NCBI GenBank assembly: GCA_002205965.3
Contig: NADL03000451.1
Coordinates: forward strand, 558,001-622,000
Direction of reading: 5' to 3'
DNA: 64,000 nt
From: Kappaphycus alvarezii
Taxonomy: Eukaryota > Rhodophyta > Florideophyceae > Gigartinales > Solieriaceae
The notes beneath the pieces are model-generated. The model made no database searches and was not told the origin of the DNA. It saw only the letters and a list, made by a program, of their open reading frames with translations. The position numbers and the translations under genes were made by a program. Below, one piece after another: positions 11,770-22,987 of the stretch (the stretch's first letter is position 1; the number at the start of each line of letters is the position of its first letter).

Positions 11770-12730
11770 GAGTAGCTTCATAGGTGCCAACTACATATGT
11801 GACCATCGTCCAAGTACCACAGATGAATGAGTAGAGGAGGCCTGCCTGCACTGTTTGCCCTCATTTTCCAGGCTGGATTTGAGTTCCCGCATCACTTTTT
11901 GCTACACAAGGAAAATAGAAGTAGACCCAGTGGATCCCCCTGCTCCAAGCCTACCAGGCTCCGTAGAATATCATCCCCACACCACAGATGACCCGAGTTT
12001 ACAGCGTACGTGTAACGGACCCAAGGGAAGCTCTGGGAATCTCTGTTCGACCTCCGTCAAAAACGCAGTGCGGCTGACAAAGTTGAAAGCCTTTTGAAGA
12101 TCAACGGTTAACAGTGCATATTCCGCAGATTAACCATGCTCCTCGTGAAGTCGCCTTATAGCGTGGACAACTGCCTCAGATCCTCCTGTCGTTGATACTC
12201 CCAACTGCAGTGGCTGAAAGTATTTGGAATTTTCGTTGGAAATACCAATCAGCAAACATCTGCCCATCAAGCGACGTAAGGTCCCGCCCACGGCGATCGG
12301 TCTGATTCCTCCGTCAGGTTTCAGAAGAGCCGTAAGCGGTGCGCCTGTGATCCATGCAGATATAGCCGCGGGGCGCTTTCCGTTGGCTAGCAAGTTGAGG
12401 ACGCTAGTCAAAGCGGCTAGTCAGCTTCGTCCACCACTGATAACTGGTGGGACCTGCAGGAGGCCTCTGCGGGGCTGCCCCGTAAGAAGCTCCGGACACA
12501 GCGGAGAACTTGGTCTGGTGTGAATTCCAATTGGATTGTTGTTGACGACGTCTCACGATCCTCACCGTTCGCTCTTTGTCTTGCATGAAGGTGATGGAGT
12601 CGGGTGCTTTTCGCAAGATTCTCAACCCGACCCGCATTATTCTCCACTTGTTTGTGTCACTGTCTTCAATTGCAATGATCAGAAACTCAATGTTCCTGTT
12701 TACAGCTTCATTCCCTTCGCCTTCCAAGGA
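11770..12730 (-). pseudogene. Non-LTR retrotransposon reverse transcriptase (copy 1), decayed
   Basis: A reverse transcriptase of the non-LTR type, read on the minus strand through several frameshifts. In order: a spacer with SFLRGSPAEASC (about 12480); ISAWITGAPLTALLKPDGG then IRPIAVGGTLRRLMGRCLL (about 12240-12370), which is the conserved region before the palm; LQLGVSTTGGSEAVVHAIRR; motif A VDLQKAFNFV (about 12075-12110); motif B GLEQGDPLG (about 11940); and motif C WYLDDG (11802-11819), the catalytic YxDD. The open piece 12130-12411 is the best preserved. Frameshifts after 12130, near 12040 and near 11900 make it non-functional. It resembles the element at 14832-17977, which carries a restriction-like endonuclease. 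The 3' endonuclease portion is not recognisable here, so this copy is truncated. Confidence 0.8.
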
Positions 12731-12766
12731 AGGATGTGGAAATCACAAAAAGCCGCCTATCGAACT

Positions 12767-13079
12767 CGCATCTAAGTCGTGATCCTGAAAGAGATGCTTG
12801 ATGCGGTTCATTTTGTCACCAATTCTGGAAGTCCTGATCGGCATGATACACCTCTTGGGTTACGGGTGAATAGGATTTTATTGTTGAGCTAGGTTAGATA
12901 TGGGTTGGTCCTTGGAAAATGGCGCATCTAAGTCGTGATCCTGAAAGAGATGCTTGATGCGGTTCATTTTGTCACCCAATCTGGAAGTCCTGATCGGCAA
13001 TGATACACCTCTTGGGTTACGGGGTGAATAGGATTTTTTGTTGAGCTAGGTTAGATATGGGTTGGTCCTTGGAAAATGG
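12767..13079. repeat. 156-bp tandem duplication
   Basis: Two adjacent copies, 12767-12922 and 12923-13079, begin cgcatctaagtcgtgatcct and end ccttggaaaatgg. Every difference I see is a one-base gain or loss, or a slip in a short run (for example caccaatt versus cacccaat, cggcatg versus cggcaatg). The copies lie just upstream, in element orientation, of the reverse transcriptase relic at 11770-12730 and may belong to its 5' region. Confidence 0.92.
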
Positions 13080-13159
13080 ACTCGTCAACCACTATTGCAT
13101 GCCCATCCACAACATCACCAGCAAGGAGAGATATAGACCCTGTACAGACAAACCCGTGG

Positions 13160-13898
13160 CTATCCCCGTGCTCGTAATAACCTTCCCCGTACGCCCAGAT
13201 GATGCCTACCCATAGACGCCTTCAGGGTCGAATATAATTGGGGCGGCTTCCGTAGAAGATAGGAGCTGCTTATCACCGATTGGTGACTATTGGTGACGTG
13301 CGAGAGGGTTTCGGTAGACACGAAGGGTTCACCGCAGACTTTGTAGTCTTGGCACTGAAGGAGTGGGAGGACAAGTGAAACAAAGAGGAGAAGAGCCAGA
13401 AAAAATCCACCGAAATACCCTGCAGGGCAAGGCTTCCACTGCATGAAAAAACCGGCTCCTTCGCCTGCCATTAAGAACCTGCAGAAGGATGCGACGGCGA
13501 CAAGCTGCACGCGGACGGGCGACGTCGACGAAAACCATGCAGCGCCGCTTTACAGCGCCGTTCGAAAAGCAACGCCATCTTTTCGCGCCATTCCCGGTTT
13601 CGTTCAACGTGCTCCGGGGCGAGAGGTGCGGTGCTGTCGACAAGAATATCGACGTGATCGGTGCAGCGAGAGCACAGCGGTTGTGGCATGTCGATCTGCA
13701 TTGGAAACTGGCTAGACGTGTGGAACTGCCGCGCCCGCACTCGATGACATGTCGCACGGCGGGCGCGAGAGCGGCGAAATGTTGAAGAAGCCTCGCAGTG
13801 GTTGGTTGAGTTCGGAGGTCGGAGCGTGCTTCCGAACTTAGTAAAGTGGGGTTGGTTAACTGCGAATGGTCAAACGCTAGAGTCCTATGAATTTCCAT
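13160..13898 (-). other. GC-rich region with minus-strand frames, unassigned
   Basis: Three overlapping minus-strand frames are open here. The one ending at 13160 contains an apparent membrane segment (GGFFLALLLFVSLVLPLLQ) after FMQWKPCPAGYF. Another (13740-13471) contains CSRCTDHVDILVDSTAPL. No frame continues from a clear start to a known domain. This could be a gene with introns, an unrecognised part of the flanking retroelements, or GC-driven open frames. Confidence 0.15.
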
Positions 13899-14831
13899 TC
13901 AAACAAAGTGACAGGATCTCCAATACAACTAATGTGGAGCGCCCGACTAGAAGTGGCTCATAGCCCAGCCAACAAGCAATCTGCATTGAAGTGACCATCA
14001 AAGCGGTGTGTCGTTGAAGGAGAATCGTCCTCACCCTGGAATATTGGTCCCATGCTCCGCTGGCAACCGAAGGGGCTACCTCCTTGACGTGAGAGAACGC
14101 ATCGGGGTGCCACGCTCCGAGCGTGGAGATAGAAACGGGGAAGAGCCTGTTCCTTCAAGGTAATCCGGCTATAAACCCTGTTATTTTCGTAGCTTGTCAC
14201 CGTGGGCTGCGTTCAAGCTCGTAAGAGGTTGAGGGTTCTCATTCCGAGAAGAGAAGGGCCCAGGTTTATGAAAGTGACATCAAACTAATCGGCGCCTGAC
14301 AGCGCCCGTTTCCCTGACATCTGGACTGGTCTTGTGTTCCGCGTGCTGTCGGGGTTCGATAGCGGACGGTTTGCGCCAAGCCTGAGGTCGTTACCCAGCA
14401 AAGTGACGGTCATCGTGGCGAACGATTCGCTGAGGGCCGTATCTGCAGTGTATGAGGTGATAATAGTAGCACTGCCTGGCTGAGGAGGAATCAGGGGAAT
14501 GGAACTTTGGGCATGTCTTGATATTCAAGACGCGCCCAGCGACGCCCGTATCCAGTCTTGTCATGGTTGCCATAAGTCGGTCATAAAAAGTATGGTTTCG
14601 TAGTGTGTGAGAGCAGTTTCGAAGTTCCGCTACAGTGTTTGTTTATTGCGATTAACGGAAGGTAATAACTAAAAGACTAGTCTAGCTAGTAGTGTTGTGA
14701 ACATCAGTTGCTAACAGTTTAAAATTTTGAATACTCCAAGGATGCGCTTTTCGCAATAGTTGGCAAGATTTTACGCACCCAACACATGGCGCTCCCACCA
14801 TAGACCTTTCGCAATTGGTACCTGATCCGCC
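13899..14831. other. Spacer between two non-LTR relics
   Basis: No recognisable gene. The sequence is GC-moderate and lies directly upstream of the second non-LTR element, so part of it may be that element's 5' untranslated region. Only short frames (80 and 60 codons on the minus strand) are open. Confidence 0.4.
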
Positions 14832-17800
14832 ATGCTTATTGTCGCGGTCATTCAACATTGCCCCCATGTTTCCTCGTCGCCCGCCGCCTCGCAGTCCATC
14901 GAAAGTCCTTCCCACGGTCATCCGCGTCTCTTCTCTTACACACCCATGTCCCTTCCAAATCCAAACGCGTCAAACCTGCTTCCCCTTTCTCGCCGTGTCC
15001 CTCGACATCCTTCGCAACTCGATCCGGGAGACAGACATCTTCGAAGAAATCCCCGGCTCCTGCATTACCCGTTCGTCCTGCTGCTAATAGAGCTGGTCAA
15101 AGCCGCGGCAACGGCCCGCGACAACGACTCCACCGTCCGCATGTCCCTAGATCTCTACATGCTCCCCATGGCCGTTCTCCGTCGCACTGTGCGCTGTGAG
15201 GAAGGCTGGCGTTATAGCGAAGGTCAGAACAATGCCATTTACGATCGACTACGCGATCCCGCAGCAGCAACCCATGGGTCGCTCTGTGGGCCGAAGCCAT
15301 CACCACCGGCCGGAACAGGGCCGACTGGTTTCCCTAACACCGCCCCGCGCCCGCCAACTCGACCTGCCCTCCGGGCGCTGCCGCCGCGTAGAGGCTCTGT
15401 GCAGATATGGACGTTACGGTAAGGCCATGCGCTCCGTAAACAGCGCCCTCACTCGCCGCTATCAACCACCCCGACACCATCCAGGCACTGCGCCCCTCCA
15501 CCCCACTTCTTCTCAGCCCATTGCCCTGCTCCTTGAGTCCTCCCCCAGCTCAACCCCACCCAGTGTTGCTGAGGAGACCGTCCGTGGACTGCACGAGGAA
15601 TCTCTCCTGACACCTCTGCCGGACCAGACCGCATGCCCTCCCGGTAGTTTCACCCCCTGTGCAAGACCAAGACCTCTCCCGACGCAGGTATCAACAGTCT
15701 CCCCGTGCTCACCCAACTCGTTGACCGCATCGCCCGCGGCGATATCCCCCATGAAGCCCTTCCTCTTGTCGCTGCCGCTACTCTCCCATACAGCCAAAGC
15801 GCGACAGGATCCGCCCCATAGCTATCGAGAATATTCTCCGCCGCATCGCTACGAAAATTCTCCTCTCTCACGCCATTGACGACAGAAGAGACTTCCTCGC
15901 CCCCCACCGGACGGCAAATGGGATTAAGGCCAGGTTGGATGCCGTTGTGCATGATACGCGGAACCTCCATCACCGCCTCTCCCACCTCCTCCAGGCAGTT
16001 ACCGTCCCAATTGATGCCGCTAACGCGATCAACCGCGTGGACAGGGAGTCGCTGCTTAACCTCTTACTCAACCAATTATCTGCCCGCACAACCCCGGTCG
16101 CGCAATTCATCAACATGATCTACGGCCGCCCGCAGCCCCCAATTCTCATCCTATACCGTGAGCATACCATGATTCAGAGCGCGCATGGCACTCAACAAGG
16201 TGGCCTGGCGAGCATGCTCCTGTTCTTCCCAACCATCGCGCCCATTTTACTTAAGCTTGCGGAGGACCCTGACCTCATCCTTAATCAACTGTATGCAGAC
16301 GATGGCACACTCGTAGACAAAGTCACCGCCCTCCCCCGAGCCCTCACTACGATCCTGTAACACGGTTATCCTATTGGGCTCCATCTCAAAATGCGCCAGA
16401 TGCGCATCTATTGGCCCCAAAGACCCTGTAGAGCGCACGAGGAGTTCCTCTCAGACTTCCCACTGCGGCAATGCACCCGCCATGGTTACGACCTCCCCAG
16501 TGCACCCATCGGCACCCGCGAATACACACACGAGTTCCTCGGCACCAAGATCGCGTCTTTACGGCGGTCCCTCGAGAAGCTCCACCTCATCCGTGACCCA
16601 CAGGCCCGCCTCCATATGTATCGCTTCTGTCCTTCCGCTTGCCTTATGCCACACGTGTTCCCCAAAATCGATCACAGGATCCGACGCATGGTGGGGGCCT
16701 CTCGAACCCCCACCATGCGTCGGATCCAGTGATCCATTTTGGCTCTCTGCAGCGGGGGTTCTATGAGAAGCTCAATGACGTTCCTCTCACCGGCCCAGCC
16801 TGGACCCGAACCTTCCTCTCGATCAGAATCGGTAAACATTGCTTTTCCGAAATCGGCCACCTCCTCCCCGGTATCGCCGCTGCTAGTATCATCGGGACTG
16901 CTCCTGCTCGCAAACGTACCGCCCGATACTCCTGTACTTTGTACCTCTGACAATCGCCGTGCCTTGGAGACCAGCGTTCCCTCCTCGATCATTCCCACCC
17001 GCTCCATCATGGCTTCGCTGGCCGTATTCCCGCCCGCCCCGATCTGGCCGCCTCGGGAAACCTGAACCCCATTGCCGTTGCTGCATCTCCCAAAATACCC
17101 AAGTCAACTGACAAGGTTGCAGCAAAACGCGAGGGCCCGTATCAATTGGCACGACGCGGACTGGGAGGCCAACACTTTCCCCTCCCAACATAATGACAAG
17201 GTATATCCCGCTCCGCATCTGCGGCCAAGCCTTCAGTCACAGCCCCGCTGCCGCCTTCCTCGATGCCCATCCCTCCTCCTGCACAGTACCCGACAGAAAA
17301 TGGTCTGTAATGTTCCAAAGGCACCCGGTCTATCTGCGTCCCAAGCCCCCGCCCGTCCCTTGCTTGCACTGTCATAAGCCCAAAGACCAAAGACCCCATG
17401 GCGACCACGCAGCAGACCTCTGCCCAATAGTTTCGGTCGTTTCCACAGGCACAACTCCGTCCGCGTCGCCCTGGTAACGCAATTCATGCGGGCCGCCGGC
17501 CGCGACTGTGAACTCGAGGCACAGCTCCTTATCCCGGGAAAGGACCACCGACTCACGAATATTATAGTCCTTCCCCTGGCTAAAGCCCTACCGTTGCAAC
17601 CACGCACACTCGCCTGCGATACCGTGATCGGCGACACGATCACTATCGTATCGCCCTTCAACTCGGCCACTCGCACGAAGGCTGCACAGGTAGCAGGTGG
17701 CGCAGCGGCCTGCGCCCACCGGCACAAGATTCGCGATGTCAACCGCAGTCTGGGAGGTCGCGCGCTCAACATCTCGGACATCCCTCAGTACGACCTCCCT

Positions 17801-17977
17801 TTCCATTTCCAGCCCCTGGGGTTCGATTCCCTCGGTGCGCCCTCTGCCGTTACAGCCCGTTTTCACGAGCTCATCCGGGCATCATCCGCTGCCATCACAC
17901 CTCAACGGATGTTATTTGCCGTCGCATCTACCAGCGCTTCAGCATCGTCATTTGGCCTGCTGTGGTCATGGATATAA
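14832..17977 (+). pseudogene. REL-type non-LTR retrotransposon ORF (copy 2), frameshifted
   Basis: This is the most complete of three non-LTR elements. Pieces in successive frames give, in order: a poorly conserved N-terminal part (14832-15800); RPIAIENILRRIATK (about 15810-15860), the region before the palm; motif A PIDAANAINR (about 16005-16035); motif B GTQQGGLAS (about 16185-16210); motif C LYADDG (16289-16306), with both catalytic Asp present; a thumb-side block EFLGTKI and LIRDPQARLHMYRFC (16530-16640); then a zinc-knuckle-like CLHC plus HAADLC (17361-17424). The C-terminal endonuclease-like block has RHNSVRVALV, LLIPGKDHRLTNIIV and DTITIVSPF (17440-17660). That order (RT, CCHC, PDDEXK-like nuclease) is known for REL-bearing lineages such as CRE, R2 and NeSL. 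Frame changes, and a fold-back at 16671-16733, inactivate it. Confidence 0.85.
16671..16733. repeat. Fold-back hairpin, 27-bp arms, inside RT relic
   Basis: Left arm 16671-16697, 9-nt loop 16698-16706, right arm 16707-16733. The arms pair over 27 bp with a single mismatch (atcacagg versus atcactgg when compared in one orientation). The right arm brings a stop codon into the reverse transcriptase frame, so the hairpin arose after the coding sequence. Confidence 0.95.
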
Positions 17978-19514
17978 TTGCCTGCACACCAAAGCAAGCG
18001 ATTGACATTGATCGCCCCCGTTAGCCTTTAGCAGTAAGCTCAGACCCGTTAGTGAATATTGCCTAAAAAATTAGTGACCTAGTGATATCATTTGATAATT
18101 ACCCGCGGAAATCAACATCAGGCTTCTCAGATTCATCTACGCAGACAAAGAATCTGCACGCTGGTGAACGCAATGGGGCCACGATTACATCAAAGAACCT
18201 GGAGTTAGTGACTGGGATAGAAACTGCAGACCGCAACTTTCTATCAACAATTCTGTTGCCACTGTTAAGAGAAGACTGCGAAAAGACCGTTGTTAGGAAA
18301 GTCCGTCGCAGGAGCGAGTAGCCATTTCCGAGGAGCAAGCCCAATGTGTGCGGCAATATGTTAGTGCCAGCACCTCATTTGCAGTTTGAAAGGTCTGAGA
18401 GGACTTCAAGAAGATTTTCAGAACGAAGAGGATAATGATTGGAACGAGCGAAAGGGAGCAAGCACTGTCACGATGAAAAAGCATTATCGCACAATTTTCT
18501 CTAATCTTTTTGAAATGAAACAAGATGACGACGAAGAAAAGAAAAAAAGTGACACACAACGCAATTACAGTAAGAGGGGAATCAACTCAATTGTCTCAAT
18601 GTCCTGTGGTAGGATTCACGACCTTCGTCAAAAACGTCATCAAGTCTCTCGTATTGGTCCTCACCCTCAATCTTAGATCAGAACACATGCACTCTTACCA
18701 CGAGATCATCTACACACCCTCCACATTAGACGCCCAGCAAATATTCCTGTCCTGAAAAGTATCCAGCAAAGGTAATTGTCACTGAGATTCTGCCACAGGC
18801 ACCTACAATGAGTCGATTGAGCAAAACAACCACAACGTACGACATCTTGGCTTTGCGCAAGCTCAAACAACAATTTTCTTGTCACCATCCATGACTTACT
18901 GCGAAACTAGCTTATGGGACCATTAGTAGAATTACGCCTCGATGACTGGCTAACGCTAACAGCTTCGGAAGATCATCGAGCTCTGGGAACAACATTTCAA
19001 ATTTCCCTGTCCACAAACGCAGGTAGAAAAATCTCTCCCTCCCTGCCGACAGGTCTCGTCTGATGGAAATCGTGTCATGGTTAGAAAAATTGGTCACACA
19101 GAAATACAGTCTCCATCAGTCACGAAACAGCGATAATCCAAACTTTCTATGTTAGAAAAAATCTTGGACCCCCTTTCCATTCGACGATACCGCACTTCCC
19201 CGAAACATGGCAGCCTATCCACCCTCTCGGCTCGGCTCGAAATATGCCTTCTATCCCTCTTTGCAGAAACAATCGACACGTGTTGTAATTTGTTAGTCTT
19301 GTCAAACAACCACTGCACCCAACGATGACTCACAATGAGGCCTCCTTTTCGTAAAGAAAGGAAAAGTATACGGCCTCGGCCGCTCAAAGAAACCTCTTAA
19401 AACGTCGTCCTTATATCTGTACACCTTAGTCCTCCATCTTCTAGAGCCTTCCACATTCCTGCCTCCCACTTCCCACATCCCAGCCACACCTATAACCCAC
19501 ATCTCTCAGAAAGG
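17978..19514. other. Intergenic, no recognisable gene
   Basis: This follows the end of the non-LTR relic, probably including its 3' tail (cctaaaaaatt near 18062). Only short frames are open, such as 96 codons at 18386 and 97 codons at 19387 on the minus strand, none with a known motif. The last part is the 3' flank of the minus-strand SMUG1 gene. Confidence 0.5.
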
Positions 19515-20709
19515 TCAGTCATCCCTCTTCGGGGCCCACACATCCTCCGACTCCGATATCTCCACCACCACATTCTTCATAGTCTCAGCTGCCTGATCTG
19601 CCCAACCTCGGTTAGCGAGTGGCGAAGCGGGACTAGGATGTAACATTCCCTTAATCAACAACCCCTTGTCCACCAAATCCTTCAGAGCAAACCGACATCT
19701 CTCAGTCGCAAATCCACCCACTCCACAGACTGCCCTGGGTTTCACAGCTTGAACAACCTCCCTCAGAGCCTTATCACAAATCTCTGCAACGACCCTCCTC
19801 TCGTATGCCCTCAACTGAACGGGAGTGCGATTCTTTCCGCTTGCCTCTAAAAACATGAGCGGACAGTAATTGTGAACATAGTACCTGTTGAAAAAGTCGT
19901 TGGGATCATCCCCGTAGGTTTTGCGCGCCCACTCGGTCCATAGACGTTTCCCGGAGACTTCCGAGCGGGAGCAAGACAAGCCAGTAATTGGACGTTTCGG
20001 ATGCTCATTGTCGGGCTTCGTGATGCCAATGTCAGCCGGCATGCCCATCCAGTCCCGCACAGCGGAGATTTCTCCGAAGGGCACACCTGTCTGTGCCATG
20101 CCCCAGGGGCCCGGATTCATGCCAACTAGCATAATATCTTTTCGGGAATTGCCGAATTGGTTAACATACCTGTCCACCACACCAGAATCACACACGGGTT
20201 AGTAAAGCCCGAGAAACAAACCCCAAAATTCCCAACCGGATACAAACTCATCGAAGAGAGTACCGGCTTGGGGGCCCGGTTGTCGCCAAGGCCTGCAGAT
20301 ATGGGATGGTCATAACTACAAACAGCCGAACAGAAACGAGAAGAAGAAACGCGATAACGCAAACTCACCATTCATGTGCATTCCACGCATACTTCAAAGG
20401 ATCATAAACATGACTTACCAAACCCGTAAAGAGGACCTCTGAAAGCGCGTTACTCATCTTCTTCTCGGCTGCGAGGATCCTGTCGGCGACGGGCAACGGG
20501 ACCGCGGGCTGGGCGACCGCGGACGTCGAGACAGAGGAAGAGGTTGTATGCTCGGTCTTGCGGCGCTTTCGCAAACGGTTGGAATCGGCGGAGGACAAAC
20601 GAGCGCGAGCGGCGATACGCATGGTAGGAGTGGATATGGTTGAACGACGACTGCGAGTGGAAGGTGAGGCATGAGCAAAGCCGGGAACTGGCTTGGGGAC
20701 TGGAGACAT
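19515..20709 (-). CDS. SMUG1: Single-strand-selective monofunctional uracil-DNA glycosylase
   Basis: SMUG1 removes uracil and oxidised pyrimidines from DNA in the nucleus, starting base excision repair. Two exons: 20709-20369, starting at ATG, and 20169-19515, ending in TGA. The 199-nt intron (20368-20170) has a GTGAGT donor, a perfect TACTAAC branch site and a GGACAG acceptor, and it splits a Trp codon. The product is 331 aa. Residues 1-80 are a low-complexity basic tail with a nuclear-localisation-like RLRKRRK. Then come VSHVYDPLKYAWNAHE before the intron, GMNPGPWGMAQTGVPFGE with the catalytic Asn at about 132, VHNYCPLMFL at about 212, and the HPSP signature with its catalytic His at about 291. 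All family motifs are intact. The N-terminal tail is longer than I would expect for animal SMUG1. A TATA-like box lies about 210 bp upstream. Confidence 0.96.
20170..20368 (-). other. SMUG1: SMUG1 intron
   Basis: 199-nt spliceosomal intron with GTGAGT donor, TACTAAC branch about 30 nt before the acceptor, and CAG acceptor. Removing it restores the conserved sequence across the junction. It is a good local model for what introns look like in this genome. Confidence 0.93.
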
Positions 20710-20917
20710 GGTGAGATGTGTAACAATACGGTTGGAAAACGAGGGAGGTTCCGGAAGAGATTCGAGAACAAGTCGGGGTAAAGGGTTACAGTAGGTTTCG
20801 GGTGAGCGAGGTGGTTGAAAGGAGAGTGGGTGAGGAACGAAGGGGGCTTGAGACGAGGGGCGGAATCGAGTAGCTGGTGGTTGAGCGATGGAAGGTGGAG
20901 AGCAGTTGGCAAGAATA

Positions 20918-20931
20918 CGGCTTATATACGG
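20918..20931 (-). promoter_or_regulatory. TATA-like box of SMUG1
   Basis: On the minus strand the sequence reads ccgtatataagccg, a good TATA box, about 210 bp upstream of the SMUG1 start codon. The predicted start of transcription would leave a 5' UTR of roughly 180 nt. This is inference from sequence alone. Confidence 0.35.
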
Positions 20932-22000
20932 GTGCGGTGAGGCCGGCGCGGGTGGTGGCCGGTAGAAGCTGCGATGAGTTTCGCTTCGGGCGATGCGTGA
21001 CAGTTGTAGGGCACTGAGAGGTTTTTGAAAAGAATTTTTTTTGTTGTTATCAAATGGCCCGAGAGTTGAGCACAGGGGTTTCGTTGAGCGATCGCCTTTG
21101 AAAGGTTTTTTAATTTTTTTTTGCTGCCAAACTAGGGTGTTGTATAGGGCCAGACACAGGAAAAGACCAGACAAAAACAGACAAGAATGTTCATATACAG
21201 AAAAGGTTGGATAAAGTAATGCAAAAAACTGGTTTTCTGTTGCTGGACGACGGAATTACTCGGCTATTTTGCATGCGGAGCCTGGATGATCCGCTCAGGT
21301 CACGGGGAGCCTCGCATGCAACCTCATATTCTTTCCACCTTACGGCGAATCGCAGAGCGCCTTTCGTCCCAGATACAATAGATACATTGGTCACCCTCGG
21401 GCCTACGAGAAGCAAAAGCCCCTAGGGTGGTTACGTTTTGCCTTCTACCCACGTCCTGGCCGAGTCCCCCTCCCCTATCACCCTCATCCGACGTTTTTTC
21501 GTCAACTGGAGACACTTTGCTGACAGCGCACCGTTTACACATTACTGTTTCCCTGCTAATACATCCCAGCCTAAAGTAAAGTTCCGCTATCTTTAGAGCT
21601 AAATTCCCGTACACGTACACAGTGCTTTGCTTCATCGTACAGTTAAACCTCTGCAGGCCCTAGCGAGCAATATTTTACGGACGTCTTGATGAACCTTTCT
21701 ACGCATCAAACTAGTTCCCCACGCCATCTCCTACGGTATGACCCAGAGTGCACCCAAAGCGGTATTGTTCGCCAAGAGGTTAGCTCTTGTTAGGACCGAA
21801 TTACATCAGGTTGATCATCGTTTTGCTATCGATCTGGCCAAAGCTGACATAAGCCCAAATGACCGCGAGCTAGACCTGTGGACTTGGCATTGCCAAATTT
21901 CGAAAAAACATTTATCTTACATAAAATTTCAGACTCCTTGCGAGCTTCAAGCTTTTCTGCGAGTGGATTGATGTCAACAGCACTATTTTTCGTTTTGTAG
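20932..22000. other. Intergenic, no recognisable gene
   Basis: Upstream flank of SMUG1 followed by unassigned DNA. Short frames of 72-103 codons are open on both strands around 21200-21970 with no family resemblance. Confidence 0.45.
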
Positions 22001-22054
22001 GACCCAGGTTCCAGTGAAAATACACAATCGTGTATTTTCACTGCAACCTGGGTC
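22001..22054. repeat. Fold-back hairpin, 25-bp arms, 4-nt loop
   Basis: Left arm 22001-22025 (starts gacccaggtt), loop aatc at 22026-22029, right arm 22030-22054. The arms are complementary over 25 bp with one mismatch. Such a stem would be extremely stable as RNA or single-stranded DNA. No gene is seen around it. Confidence 0.95.
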
Positions 22055-22467
22055 ACATAAATTTAAAAAGCTTCGGAAAAGACCTCCCACCATGGGCCCA
22101 AAAAAGAACAGAAAGAATGTGCCTTGGCCCACGTGAGGCCCGATACACGCCGATCATCGCACCGTCCTCTCGTGCTCGAGCGTTTGCATTAACAAACTCA
22201 ACGCCACCGCACTGAATTACTTGGCGCCATTGAGGTCAGAGATTTCGTTCGAAATGAAATGCAACCCTGCGAGCTAGAAAAAAGTTTCAATTTTCAAACA
22301 GTTTGCATTGCATTCATTCTACTGGGACCACTTGAGTTGATGCTGACCAACGGCGGAGCGCACTATACACAACGGGTTACGAGAAGGCCGTCCGTGCATC
22401 CGGGGCTCGACTCGATCTCTGGAATGTAGAGGTTTGTTTTAAAAAAGACAAGTGGTGCCGCACTTGC

Positions 22468-22529
22468 TGCATAGAAGCCGTCCATACCCGGTGTAACGTT
22501 GTTACACCGGGTATGACGGCTTCTATGCA
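22468..22529. repeat. Fold-back hairpin, 29-bp arms, 3-nt loop
   Basis: Left arm 22468-22497 (tgcatagaagccgtcc...), loop gtt, right arm 22501-22529. The arms pair over 29 bp with one extra C in the left arm. It lies about 415 bp from the hairpin at 22001-22054 and shares no sequence with it. Confidence 0.95.
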
Positions 22530-22987
22530 CATTGTACCGCATTGCATGGTTCATGTGGACAATCCTCGTTGCACCGAGCAAGAAGCCGGTGAGACAGCAA
22601 CGGTAGGTACAAAAAAAAAATTTCTCAAACATGGCAGGTCGGTCATCTACGTCAATGTTGGCACTTGTCACATGCACGCAGCATAGCGAATGATGGATAT
22701 TTCCAATTACTCTAGATTTGGGCTCATTTGTCGTGGCCCAACCACCGCTACTTTAATTTGGATTAAGCTGACCTTGCCCAGACAGCTCTGCATGCTTTCA
22801 AGTTGCAATTACAACGGGGCTATTCAAATAAGGAAAAAATAAATAAACAATGATTGATCAGAGCAATGTAGCTTTACACCGATACAAAATGGCCGCAGGA
22901 TGACACCGTGGCAAGCATGGAATCCACCACTAAGAAATTAATTATTCTGGCCCAGCAGATGCAGCTCAATCGTTGAGCAATTCCGCA

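Noticed and set aside
13329-13898. 189-codon minus-strand frame taken as a gene
   Set aside because: Its start is plausible, but it has no domain and overlaps two other long frames in GC-rich DNA, which favours long frames on both strands.
17800-17850. ggttcgattcc, like a tRNA T-arm
   Set aside because: It lies in the coding region of the non-LTR relic and there is no acceptor stem, D-arm or anticodon arm at the right distances.
20170-20195. SMUG1 starting at 20195
   Set aside because: That start is GTG and lies inside the intron. The conserved segment before the catalytic motif is encoded by the upstream exon.
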